NCBI RefSeq assembly: GCF_000422405.1
Contig: NZ_KE383827.1
Location: 1 to 38,109, forward strand
DNA length: 38,109 bases
From: Microbacterium luticocti DSM 19459
GTDB taxonomy: Bacteria > Actinomycetota > Actinomycetes > Actinomycetales > Microbacteriaceae
Direction: 5' to 3'
A program made the translations under genes and the position numbers. Numbering within the stretch: position 1 is the stretch's first letter; the number at the start of each line of letters is the position of its first letter. Positions 24,689 to 31,516 of this stretch are shown here, in pieces. Under the pieces are notes generated by a model. That model worked only from the letters and a program-made list of their open reading frames with translations. It was not told where the DNA came from and searched no databases.

Positions 24689-24702
24689 TGGGAGCGCTCC
24701 CA
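24689..24702 (-). promoter_or_regulatory. CebR-type operator, downstream site
   Basis: Perfect palindrome TGGGAGCGCTCCCA, identical to the CebR box known from Streptomyces, placed just downstream of the predicted transcription start. It would block elongation or promoter clearance. Confidence 0.88.
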
Positions 24703-24715
24703 CGCACGTGGCCCC

Positions 24716-24745
24716 ACTGTATGCGCACCCGCGTGATCGCGTCAA
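24716..24745 (-). promoter_or_regulatory. Promoter of the beta-glucoside operon
   Basis: On the minus strand: -35 TTGACG (24745-24740), 18-bp spacer, -10 TACAGT (24721-24716). It lies exactly between the two CebR-type palindromes; the leader is about 115 nt with an RBS before GTG 24593. Confidence 0.75.
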
Positions 24746-24757
24746 GGGAGCGCTCCC
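24746..24757 (-). promoter_or_regulatory. CebR-type operator, upstream site
   Basis: Perfect 12-bp palindrome GGGAGCGCTCCC abutting the -35 hexamer. Its centre is 56 bp from the other operator, which would permit cooperative binding or looping. The remainder of the 371-bp gap to 24964 holds a 2 x 26-bp repeat and no gene. Confidence 0.85.
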
Positions 24758-24774
24758 ACGACCAAGGTCACGGT

Positions 24775-24826
24775 TTGATCACGGCGTTCGAGCACGGCGC
24801 TTGATCACGGCTTTCGAGCACCGCGC
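24775..24826 (+). repeat. Tandem repeat, 2 x 26 bp
   Basis: TTGATCACGGCGTTCGAGCA and a near-identical second copy, upstream of the beta-glucoside promoter. Each contains a TGATCA palindrome. Confidence 0.75.
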
Positions 24827-24964
24827 TGCCCGGCGGCCCGGATCATCACGGCACGGTGATCGTGCGGTGTGCCGCCAACGCGCGCATCGTCGCGGAACGG
24901 GCTGTCACCCGGTGCGTGGTGACGGCGTGGACCGTCACTGCGCGGGTCGGCATGACGCTCACGA

Positions 24965-25771
24965 TCACTGCGCGGCCGGCGAGGATGCGGGTGGTGATTC
25001 GCCGCCGGCGGCACGGCCCGCCGCATCTGTGGTCTGGGCGTGATCCGGGTTGGCGCGGCCGGTGGCATCCGGGAGCTGCGCGGGATCCGTTGTCTCAGCA
25101 CCATCCGGGTACGTTCGGCCGGTGGTATCCGTGACTTGGGCACCATCCGGGATCGCGCGGCCGGTGGCATCCGGGATCGCGCTGCCGGTGGCATCCGGGA
25201 TCGCGCCGGTGGCATCCGGGATCTGCGCGGCATCAGGGTACGCGCACAGGGCGTCGAGAAAGCGGATGACCGTCTCGCGCTCGGCAGGCGTGAGCGCTGC
25301 GGCGACCTCGAAACGGTGCGCATGCGTGCGGCCGATCTCGTCGCGCACCCGCTCGTGCGTGCGGTCGGTGATGCGCACCACGAGCGCGCGCCGATCGGTG
25401 GGGTGCGGGGCGCGCTCGATGTGGCCGGCGGCCTCGAGCCGGTCGAGCAGCTTGGTGGTCGAGGCCGTCGAGATGCCCAGGTGCTCGGCGAGTGCGCCCG
25501 GGGTGACCAACCGGGACTCCCCCTTGGCCGCCACGAGCAGGCGCAGCGCCTCCATGTCGCTTTCGTTCAGGGCCATGCGGGTGCGGGCGCGGGCGCTCAG
25601 CGCGCGCTCGGCCTCGCGCCACCGGCTCATCCCCACCAGCACGCGCACGGTCTGCGCGAGGTCGGCATCGCCCAGCGCAGCATGGTCGATCAGCTGCCGG
25701 TCGGGGTCGATGACCCGCGGGTCGAGCATCCGCTCCGTCTCGCGCGGGTCGGGACCGGAGGGCATGCGCAT
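24965..25771 (-). CDS. MarR-family transcriptional regulator with a long repetitive C-terminal tail
   Basis: A 268-residue protein. The winged helix-turn-helix is at about 70-140 (LVTPGALAEHLGISTASTTK is the recognition region; HPTDRRALVVRITD is the wing, with the family DRR motif). Helices that dimerise end near 178. The last 90 residues (179-268) are a low-complexity tail of IPDATG/TTDAAGR units rich in Pro, Asp, Ala, Thr and Gly, coded by DNA repeats. MarR proteins are normally about 150 residues. The start ATG has TAGAAT 6 nt upstream (leaderless). No obvious target gene is adjacent, as purS is divergent after 325 bp. The ligand is unknown. Confidence 0.85.
   Translation of the reverse strand: MRMPSGPDPRETERMLDPRVIDPDRQLIDHAALGDADLAQTVRVLVGMSRWREAERALSARARTRMALNESDMEALRLLVAAKGESRLVTPGALAEHLGISTASTTKLLDRLEAAGHIERAPHPTDRRALVVRITDRTHERVRDEIGRTHAHRFEVAAALTPAERETVIRFLDALCAYPDAAQIPDATGAIPDATGSAIPDATGRAIPDGAQVTDTTGRTYPDGAETTDPAQLPDATGRANPDHAQTTDAAGRAAGGESPPASSPAAQ
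25048..25232 (-). repeat. Imperfect tandem repeats encoding the MarR tail
   Basis: Repeated GCCGGTGGCATCCGGGATC-type units of 18-33 bp, at least six of them, in frame with the MarR gene. Four carry the hexamer GCATCC. Confidence 0.75.
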
Positions 25772-25777
25772 GTCGGC

Positions 25778-25783
25778 ATTCTA
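25778..25783 (-). promoter_or_regulatory. -10 element of a leaderless promoter (MarR gene)
   Basis: TAGAAT, then 6 nt (GCCGAC), then ATG 25771; one of the closest matches to the -10 consensus in the window. Confidence 0.6.
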
Positions 25784-26096
25784 TTGAGCGTCGATTCCGG
25801 TGCGGGGAGCCGGGCGCCAGGCAGCGGACAGCGGGCCGGACAGCGGGCGACGGGCAGCGGGCGCAGGGCACCGGGGCCCCGGGCGCGACCGCGAGGCGGC
25901 CGACCGGACAGCGGGCGCCGGGCGCGAGCGCCGGACGGCGGACCGGGCGTCGGGCACCGGGCGACGGGCGGCGGACCGCACAGAAGGCACCCGGCATCGC
26001 CCGAGGCTTCGTGCCGGTCGAGGAGCTCCGGGGGCCGAGTCCGACGGCACCGTAGACTGGACACGCACCCCTGCACCGAGACATCCGGAGCCCGCC
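25784..26096. other. Gap of about 310 bp before purS, low-complexity GC-rich
   Basis: Rich in repeated GGGC(G/A)CCGGGC and GCGGACAGCGGGC words with no convincing frame. A possible purS promoter -10 (TAGACT 26053-26058) and an RBS-like CCGGAG before ATG 26097 are at its right end. Confidence 0.5.
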
Positions 26097-26345
26097 ATGC
26101 CCACCATCGTCGTCGACGTCATGCCCAAGGCCGAGCTGCTCGACCCGCAGGGAAAGGCCGTCGCCGGCGCCCTCGCCCGTCGCGGTGAGACACCGTTCAC
26201 CGCCGTGCGCATCGGCAAGCGGTTCGAACTGACCGTGGACGGCGACGTCGACGAGACCGTGCTCGCCCAGGCGCGGCAGATCGCCGACGAGATCCTCTCG
26301 AACGCCGTGATCGAGGACGTCGTGGGCATCGAGGTGGTGGAATGA
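26097..26345 (+). CDS. purS: Phosphoribosylformylglycinamidine synthase, subunit PurS
   Basis: An 82-residue small subunit of the three-part FGAM synthase, which helps pass ammonia from PurQ to Pur[23 protein letters not shown] and the closing [11 protein letters not shown] match the family, and the length is standard. The stop overlaps the purQ start (ATGA). RBS-like CCGGAG lies upstream. purL is not in the window, so the third subunit is encoded elsewhere. Confidence 0.95.
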   Translation: MPTIVVDVMPKAELLDPQGKAVAGALARRGETPFTAVRIGKRFELTVDGDVDETVLAQARQIADEILSNAVIEDVVGIEVVE

Positions 26346-27049
26346 CCACGCGCATCGGGGTCATCACCTTTCCCGGATCGCTCGACGACCGTGACGCGCA
26401 GCGGGCCATCCGGCTCGCCGGTGCCGAGCCGGTGGCGCTCTGGCACGGCTCGCACGACCTGCAGGGGGTGGACGCCCTGGTGCTGCCGGGCGGCTTCAGC
26501 TACGGCGACTACCTGCGCTCGGGTGCCATTGCCGCGCTGTCACCGATCATGGCCGAGGTGAAGTCCGCGGCCGACGACGGGATGCCGGTGCTGGGCATCT
26601 GCAACGGATTCCAGATGCTCGTCGAGGCACACCTGCTGCCCGGCGGGCTGATCCGCAACGCAAACCAGCAGTTCGTGCGCCGTGACCAGCGGCTGCGCGT
26701 CGAGAACGCGACGACGGCATGGACGAACGCGTTCGACGCCGGCCAAGAGATCGTCATTCCGCTCAAGAACGGTGAGGGCGGGTACATCGCCGACGCCGAC
26801 ACGCTCGCCCGCATCGAGGGCGAGCAGCTGGTGGCGTTCCGCTACGTGGGCGTGAACCCGAACGGGTCGCTGAACGACATCGCCGGGTTGACCAACGAGC
26901 GCGGCAACGTCGTCGGTCTCATGCCGCACCCCGAGCACGCCGTCGAGCCCGGGTTCGGTCCCGACACCGCCGCGGCGATGCGTTCGGGAGTGGACGGCCG
27001 CGGCTTCTTCGACTCGGTGATCGCCGCCACGGTGCACGCGGCCGCCTGA
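26342..27049 (+). CDS. purQ: Phosphoribosylformylglycinamidine synthase, glutaminase subunit PurQ
   Basis: A 235-residue class I glutamine amidotransferase that supplies ammonia for step 4 of purine synthesis. It opens with [19 protein letters not shown]. The oxyanion loop is [17 protein letters not shown], the nucleophile Cys is in VLGICNGFQ (C87), and the His/Glu of the triad are in [11 protein letters not shown]. The length is normal. It is translationally coupled to purS (4-bp overlap). It is followed by a 210-bp gap of imperfect repeats, and apt converges on it. Confidence 0.96.
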   Translation: MTTRIGVITFPGSLDDRDAQRAIRLAGAEPVALWHGSHDLQGVDALVLPGGFSYGDYLRSGAIAALSPIMAEVKSAADDGMPVLGICNGFQMLVEAHLLPGGLIRNANQQFVRRDQRLRVENATTAWTNAFDAGQEIVIPLKNGEGGYIADADTLARIEGEQLVAFRYVGVNPNGSLNDIAGLTNERGNVVGLMPHPEHAVEPGFGPDTAAAMRSGVDGRGFFDSVIAATVHAAA

Positions 27050-27067
27050 CCGACCGGCATCCGGCCG

Positions 27068-27230
27068 GCGAGGTGTCTCGCGGTGCGGTCGGTGCCGCGC
27101 GGGCGGCGCATGTCTCGCGCCGATCGCCGTTGCGGTGCGGCCAGTGCCGCGGGGGCGCTGCAGGCAGTTCCACAGTCGGCGAGGTGTCCCACGCCGATCG
27201 ACGTTGCGGTGCAGTCGGTGCCGCGCGTGC
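27068..27230. repeat. Imperfect tandem repeats between purQ and apt
   Basis: Three diverged copies of a unit carrying GGTGCGGTCGGTGCCGCG, two of them preceded by GCCGATCG(C/A)CGTTGCG (offset 74 bp). No gene is seen in 27050-27259. Confidence 0.6.
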
Positions 27231-27259
27231 GCGGCAGTGCGGTTGCGGCCGAACGCGCC

Positions 27260-27778
27260 TCAGACGCGGAAGACGGCGTGCACATCGCCGACGAGGGCGC
27301 GACCGCCCAGGTCGGTCAGCTCCATGAGCACCGAGGTGCCGACGACGGTGCCGCCCAGCTCGGCGACCAACTCGTGCGCGGCGCACAGCGTGCCGCCGGT
27401 GGCCAGCACGTCGTCGACCAGCAGCAGTCGCAGGCCGGGACGGATGTCGTCGTGGGCCTCGATGGTCGCGGTTCCGTATTCGAGGTCGTAACCGACGGAT
27501 GCCGCCGGCCGCGGCAGCTTGCCGGCCTTGCGGATCGGCACCAGGCCCACCCCGGCGGCGATCGCGACCGCACCGGCGAGCAGGAATCCGCGTGCTTCGA
27601 CCCCCGCGACGACGTCGAACGTGCCGGCGAACGGGGCGATCATCGCATCGATCGTGGCGCGCAGCGCCGCCGCATCAGTCAGCAACGGGGTGATGTCGCG
27701 GAACAGCACTCCCGGCTCGGGGTAGTCGGGGATGGTGCGGATGAGCTGTTCGGCGCGGGTGAGCTGGTCGTCGGGCAC
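27260..27778 (-). CDS. apt: Adenine phosphoribosyltransferase
   Basis: A 172-residue purine-salvage enzyme (adenine + PRPP to AMP). IRTIPDYPEPGVLFRDITPLL is the typical N-terminal segment, VAGVEARGFLLAGAVA contacts the base, and LLLVDDVLATGGTLCAA is the PRPP-binding loop. Length fits. The GTG at 27778 has TAGGGT six nt upstream (leaderless promoter). It sits between de novo purine genes and the repeat-rich gap. Confidence 0.96.
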   Translation of the reverse strand: MPDDQLTRAEQLIRTIPDYPEPGVLFRDITPLLTDAAALRATIDAMIAPFAGTFDVVAGVEARGFLLAGAVAIAAGVGLVPIRKAGKLPRPAASVGYDLEYGTATIEAHDDIRPGLRLLLVDDVLATGGTLCAAHELVAELGGTVVGTSVLMELTDLGGRALVGDVHAVFRV

Positions 27779-27784
27779 CCGTCC

Positions 27785-27790
27785 ACCCTA
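27785..27790 (-). promoter_or_regulatory. -10 element of a leaderless promoter (apt)
   Basis: TAGGGT, then 6 nt (GGACGG), then GTG 27778. Confidence 0.5.
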
Positions 27791-27901
27791 CGCGCCGGTC
27801 CGCCGGGCGCCGGGCGGCCCCACCCGGCGGCCGGTGCCGTCGCCGCACCGCCCGGCCCCACCCCGGCGGCCCGTACCGTCACCGCCTCCGGCCGGCATCC
27901 C

Positions 27902-27987
27902 GTGCACAACTGCGGGGATCTTCGGCGACACGCCGTCGCTCCGCCGCGACACGCCGCACGGCCGTGAGAATCCCCGCAGTTGTGCAC
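27902..27987. repeat. 86-bp palindromic unit, copy 1
   Basis: Perfect 18-bp arms GTGCACAACTGCGGGGAT (27902-27919) and its reverse complement (27970-27987) enclose a 50-bp core with two GCGACACGCCG direct repeats. It lies in the 682-bp gap (27779-28460), which holds no gene. Confidence 0.85.
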
Positions 27988-28091
27988 ACGGTCGCGAACG
28001 CCCGCCCCCACCCCGGCGGCCTGTGCCGTCGCCGCACCACCCGGCCCCCACCCCGGCGACTCGTGCCGTCGCCGCCTCCGGCCGGCATCCC

Positions 28092-28177
28092 GTACACAAC
28101 TGCGGGGATCTTCGGCGACACGCCGTCGCTCCGCCGCGACACGCCGCACGGCCGCGAGAATCCCCGCAGTTGTGCAC
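28092..28177. repeat. 86-bp palindromic unit, copy 2
   Basis: Same length, arms and core as copy 1. One arm mismatch (GTACAC for GTGCAC). Begins 190 bp after copy 1, and the spacer also repeats CCCCCACCCCGGCG and CGTCGCCGC words. Confidence 0.85.
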
Positions 28178-28296
28178 GCCGTCGCGGGCGCGGCGCGGCC
28201 GACACGGCGCGGCCCGACCGACACGGCCCCGACCGACGAGGCCGCAGCATCCCGCCCCACCCGACCGCGCCGTCGCCATACCCCTGCGGGCATCCC

Positions 28297-28382
28297 GTGC
28301 ACAAGGGCGGGGATCTTCCACGACACGCCGTCGATTCGCCGCGACACGCCGCGCGACCGCGAAAATCCCCGCAGTTGTGCAC
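28297..28382. repeat. 86-bp palindromic unit, copy 3
   Basis: Same length. The left arm has diverged (AAGGGC where copy 1 has AACTGC) while the right arm is intact, so pairing is weakened. Ends 51 bp before the alpha-glucosidase operator. Confidence 0.8.
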
Positions 28383-28433
28383 ACCGTCGCGAACGCCCGG
28401 CCGCCACCCGGAACACCCGGGTGAGACGACAGA

Positions 28434-28447
28434 TGTAAGCGCTTGCA
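28434..28447 (+). promoter_or_regulatory. LacI-type operator upstream of the alpha-glucosidase
   Basis: TGTAAGCGCTTGCA is a near-perfect palindrome around the central CG with the LacI-family half-site. It lies immediately before the -10, inside the promoter spacer. The likely ligand is the LacI protein encoded at 30224. Confidence 0.8.
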
Positions 28448-28448
28448 C

Positions 28449-28454
28449 TACGCT
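28449..28454 (+). promoter_or_regulatory. -10 element of a leaderless promoter (alpha-glucosidase)
   Basis: TACGCT, then 6 nt, then ATG 28461. It starts one base after the end of the operator, and no Shine-Dalgarno sequence is visible. Confidence 0.6.
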
Positions 28455-28460
28455 GTTCGC

Positions 28461-30140
28461 ATGACGACGACCGCGCTCGAGGACGCCTCCGCCCCGCCCA
28501 CGGCCCCCGGTACCGAGTGGTGGCGCACCGCCGTGATCTACCAGATCTATCCGCGCTCGTTCGCCGACGCGAACGGCGACGGCGTCGGCGATCTGCCCGG
28601 CGTCACCGCACATCTCGACGACCTGAAGATCCTGGGCATCGACGCGATCTGGCTGAGCCCGTTCATGACCAGTCCGCAGCGCGACGCCGGCTACGACGTC
28701 GCCGACTACTGCGACGTCGACCCGCTGTTCGGCACGCTGGACGATTTCGACAGGATGCTGCAGGCAGCCCACGCCCGCGGCATCCGCGTCATCGTCGACC
28801 TCGTGCCCAACCACTCCTCCGATCAGCACGCGTGGTTCCAGGCCGCACTGGCCGCGGGTCCGGGCAGCCCCGAACGCGCCCGCTACCTGTTCCGCGACGG
28901 GCGTGGCGAGAACGGCGAGCTGCCGCCGAACAACTGGGAATCGGTGTTCGGCGGGCCGGCCTGGACCCGGGTGACCGAGGCCGACGGGCGCCCCGGCCAG
29001 TGGTACCTGCACCTGTTCGACAGTTCGCAGCCCGATTTCGACTGGACCAATCCCGAGGTGCGCGCCGAGTTCCGCCGCATCCTGCGGTTCTGGCTCGACC
29101 GCGGCGTCGACGGGTTCCGTGTCGACGTCGCCCACGGCCTGATGAAGGCGCCCGGCCTTCCCGACTACACGCCGCCCGCCGACAGCGGCTCGATGGGCGG
29201 GGATGAGACCGACGTGCCGTACTGGGGCCGGCCCGAGGTGCACGACGTATACCGCGAATGGCATGAGCTGCTGGCCGCCTACGACGGTGATCGCGCACTG
29301 TGTGCTGAGGCGTGGATGCCGACCATCGCGCAGACGGCGCTGTGGGTACGCCCCGACGAGATGCACCAGGCGTTCAACTTTCCCTATCTGATGTCGGACT
29401 GGAACGCGCAGACGCTGCGGCACGTCATCGACGAGTCCCTGCGCACCTTCGCGGCCGTGGGCGCGCCCAGCACCTGGGTGCTGTCGAACCACGACGTGGT
29501 GCGACACGCCTCACGCCTGGCGCTGACCGCCGAGAACCCGCAGGGGCACGGCATCGGACCGAACTCCCCCGGAAAGCCGATCGCCGAGCTGGGCCTGCGT
29601 CGGGCGCGCGCCGCCACCACGCTCATGCTGGCACTGCCCGGTTCGGCCTACCTCTACCAGGGCGAAGAGCTCGGCCTGCCGGAGGTCATCGACATTCCCG
29701 ACGATGCCCGGCAGGACCCCACCTGGTTCCGCACCGGGGGGGAACGGTACGGGCGCGACGGATGCCGCGTGCCGCTGCCGTGGACCGCCGACGGGCCCTC
29801 GTACGGGTTCAACACCACGGGTGCCTCGTGGCTGCCGCAGCCGGCGGAATGGGCACACCTCGCACGTGACGTGGAGGCGAGGGATGAGGCATCCACGCTG
29901 TCGCTGTACACCCGGCTGCTGGCCGAGCGTCGCGCCCGTGCGCTGGGCGCCGGTAGCCTGGTGTGGATGCCCGATGCCGGTGCCGACGTCGTCGCATTCC
30001 GCAACGGGAATGTGACGGTGATCGCGAACCTCGGCGACCGGCCGGTGCCACTGCCTGCGGGGCGCGTGATCGTGTCGAGCGAGCCGCTCGAGAGTGACAC
30101 GGTGCCCCGCGATGTCACGGTGTGGATCGAGGCGGACTGA
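28461..30140 (+). CDS. Alpha-glucosidase, glycoside hydrolase family 13 (oligo-1,6-glucosidase type)
   Basis: A 559-residue cytoplasmic enzyme releasing glucose from short alpha-glucosides such as maltose, isomaltose or sucrose-like sugars. It opens with [20 protein letters not shown]. Conserved regions in order: [10 protein letters not shown] (region I), [10 protein letters not shown] (nucleophile D222), CAEAWMP (acid/base E283) and LSNHDVVRH (D345). The C-terminal beta-domain is complete. It probably forms an operon with the LacI gene 83 bp downstream. ATG 28461 is supported by the -10 spacing, and only six further residues could be added upstream. No sugar transporter is adjacent. The exact substrate is open. 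Confidence 0.94.
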   Translation: MTTTALEDASAPPTAPGTEWWRTAVIYQIYPRSFADANGDGVGDLPGVTAHLDDLKILGIDAIWLSPFMTSPQRDAGYDVADYCDVDPLFGTLDDFDRMLQAAHARGIRVIVDLVPNHSSDQHAWFQAALAAGPGSPERARYLFRDGRGENGELPPNNWESVFGGPAWTRVTEADGRPGQWYLHLFDSSQPDFDWTNPEVRAEFRRILRFWLDRGVDGFRVDVAHGLMKAPGLPDYTPPADSGSMGGDETDVPYWGRPEVHDVYREWHELLAAYDGDRALCAEAWMPTIAQTALWVRPDEMHQAFNFPYLMSDWNAQTLRHVIDESLRTFAAVGAPSTWVLSNHDVVRHASRLALTAENPQGHGIGPNSPGKPIAELGLRRARAATTLMLALPGSAYLYQGEELGLPEVIDIPDDARQDPTWFRTGGERYGRDGCRVPLPWTADGPSYGFNTTGASWLPQPAEWAHLARDVEARDEASTLSLYTRLLAERRARALGAGSLVWMPDAGADVVAFRNGNVTVIANLGDRPVPLPAGRVIVSSEPLESDTVPRDVTVWIEAD

Positions 30141-30168
30141 GCGAGACGGACTGAACGAGACGGACTGA
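30134..30168 (+). repeat. Tandem repeat of the alpha-glucosidase 3' end, period 14 bp
   Basis: GGACTGA, which includes the real stop codon (30138-30140), recurs at 30148 and 30162 as GAGACGGACTGAAC units. Confidence 0.75.
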
Positions 30169-30223
30169 ACGGAACCGACCGGCACCGCCCGCACGGCACA
30201 GGAGAACGGAAGGCACGGGGGCC

Positions 30224-31231
30224 ATGGTGAGCATCGACGAGGTGGCACGGCTGGCCGGCGTGTCGACCGCCACCGTCTCGCGGGCGCTCAGCGGCCGCGG
30301 CCGGGTGTCGGATGCCACGAAGGCCCGGGTCGAGGCGGCCGCCGACACCCTCGGCTACGTCGTCTCGGCACCGGCGTCGAGTCTGGCGTCGGGCCGCACC
30401 CGCAACATCGGGGTGCTCGTGCCGTTTCTGCAGCGTTGGTTCTTCAGCACCGTGCTGGCCGGCACCGCCGCCGAACTGATGCGGCACGGGTACGACATCA
30501 CCCTGTACAGCGTCACCGAAGACCTGCCGCTGCGGCGCAGCGTGTTCGAGACGTTGCTGCGTCGGCAGCGCGTGGATGCGGTGATCGCGGTGTCGATCGC
30601 ACTCGGCGACGACGAGATCGATCGGCTGCTGGCGCTCGACATGCCGGTGCTCGCGATCGGCGGCCCCGACCCGCGGCTGACGACGCTGTCGGTGGATGAC
30701 GTCGCCGTCGCCCGGCTCGCCACCGAGCACCTGCTCGGGCTCGGGCACCGGACCATCGCGCACATCGGCGCAAGCCCCGAGTTCGACCTCGACTTCCACA
30801 TCCCCACCCAGCGTCGTCAGGGTTTCGAACAGGCGTTGACCGCCGCCGGGGTCGCGGTGCGCCCGACGCTGTTCGAACCCGCCGACTTCACGATCGAGGG
30901 TGGATTCCGCGCAGCGAAACAGTTGCTCGGGCGCCCCGGCGGGCGACCGACGGCGATCTTCGCGGCGTCGGACGAGATGGCGATCGGCGCCATCATGGCG
31001 GCCCGGGAGCTCGGCTATCGCGTGCCCGCCGACCTGTCGATCGTGGGGGTGGACGGGCACGAGCTGGGCGGGTTCTTCCGTCTGACGACGGTCGATCAGT
31101 TCCCCGCCCGGCAGGGCGAGCGTGCCGCGCAGGCGATCCTGGCTCTGCTCGACGCGGCCGGCGCCCAGCCCGAGCAGCTGCCGTTCGAGCTGGTGGTGCG
31201 CGGCACCACCGCGCGTCTGACCGAGGTCTGA
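30224..31231 (+). CDS. LacI-family transcriptional regulator of the alpha-glucosidase gene
   Basis: A 335-residue repressor. The HTH is at about 2-25 (VSIDEVARLAGVSTATVSRAL), then the hinge SAPASSLASGRTRNIGVLVP and the sugar-sensing domain (RRQRVDAVIAVSIAL, LATEHLLGLGHRTIAHIG, PADLSIVGVDGHELGGFF). The short upstream gap and the LacI-type palindrome before the GH13 gene suggest local negative control. The ligand is probably an alpha-glucoside; this is inference. The last 58 bp of the gene, stop codon included, are tandemly duplicated just downstream. Confidence 0.92.
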   Translation: MVSIDEVARLAGVSTATVSRALSGRGRVSDATKARVEAAADTLGYVVSAPASSLASGRTRNIGVLVPFLQRWFFSTVLAGTAAELMRHGYDITLYSVTEDLPLRRSVFETLLRRQRVDAVIAVSIALGDDEIDRLLALDMPVLAIGGPDPRLTTLSVDDVAVARLATEHLLGLGHRTIAHIGASPEFDLDFHIPTQRRQGFEQALTAAGVAVRPTLFEPADFTIEGGFRAAKQLLGRPGGRPTAIFAASDEMAIGAIMAARELGYRVPADLSIVGVDGHELGGFFRLTTVDQFPARQGERAAQAILALLDAAGAQPEQLPFELVVRGTTARLTEV

Positions 31232-31290
31232 GCAGCTGCCGTTCGAGGGGGTCGTCGCGGTGCCACCGCGCGCGCCTGACCGAGGTCTGA
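31172..31290 (+). repeat. Tandem duplication of the 3' end of the lacI gene (about 58 bp)
   Basis: GAGCAGCTGCCGTTCGAG to CCGAGGTCTGA (31172-31231) is repeated from 31230 to 31290 with several changes. Beyond it, GGCGTCTGAACGGCGTC-type short repeats and CCAGACCCAGG words fill the gap to 31500. No gene is seen in 31232-31516. Confidence 0.85.
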
Positions 31291-31502
31291 CCGGCGTCTG
31301 AACGGCGTCCGAGCGGCGTCTGAGCGGGGCCAGACCCAGGCCAGTCGCGGCGTCTGAACGGCGTCGAAGCGGCGTCTGAGCCAGGCCAGAGAGCGGGGCC
31401 AGACCCAGGTCAGGCACAGCGTCTGACCCGGGCCGGACCCCGGTCAGGTCACGTTTTCGGGCCATGTGACCGCGTCGCGTTGCGCCGGGGCGTTCACCGG
31501 CG

Positions 31503-31508
31503 TAGTGT
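31503..31508 (+). promoter_or_regulatory. -10 element of a near-leaderless promoter (APC permease)
   Basis: TAGTGT, then 8 nt, then GTG 31517, giving a predicted 0-2 nt leader. Confidence 0.45.
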
Positions 31509-31516
31509 CGCCCGCC

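Noticed and set aside
27902..28382. Cluster of DnaA boxes in the palindromic units
   Set aside because: TTGTGCAC in the arms resembles a DnaA box, but only two of the six arms complete it as TTGTGCACA, the fifth base is not the usual C, and no dnaA/dnaN or AT-rich stretch is near.
27779..28441. Coding frames across the palindromic gap
   Set aside because: Open frames here read repeated Pro/Arg/Ala words from the 86-bp units in several frames, with no RBS or domain.
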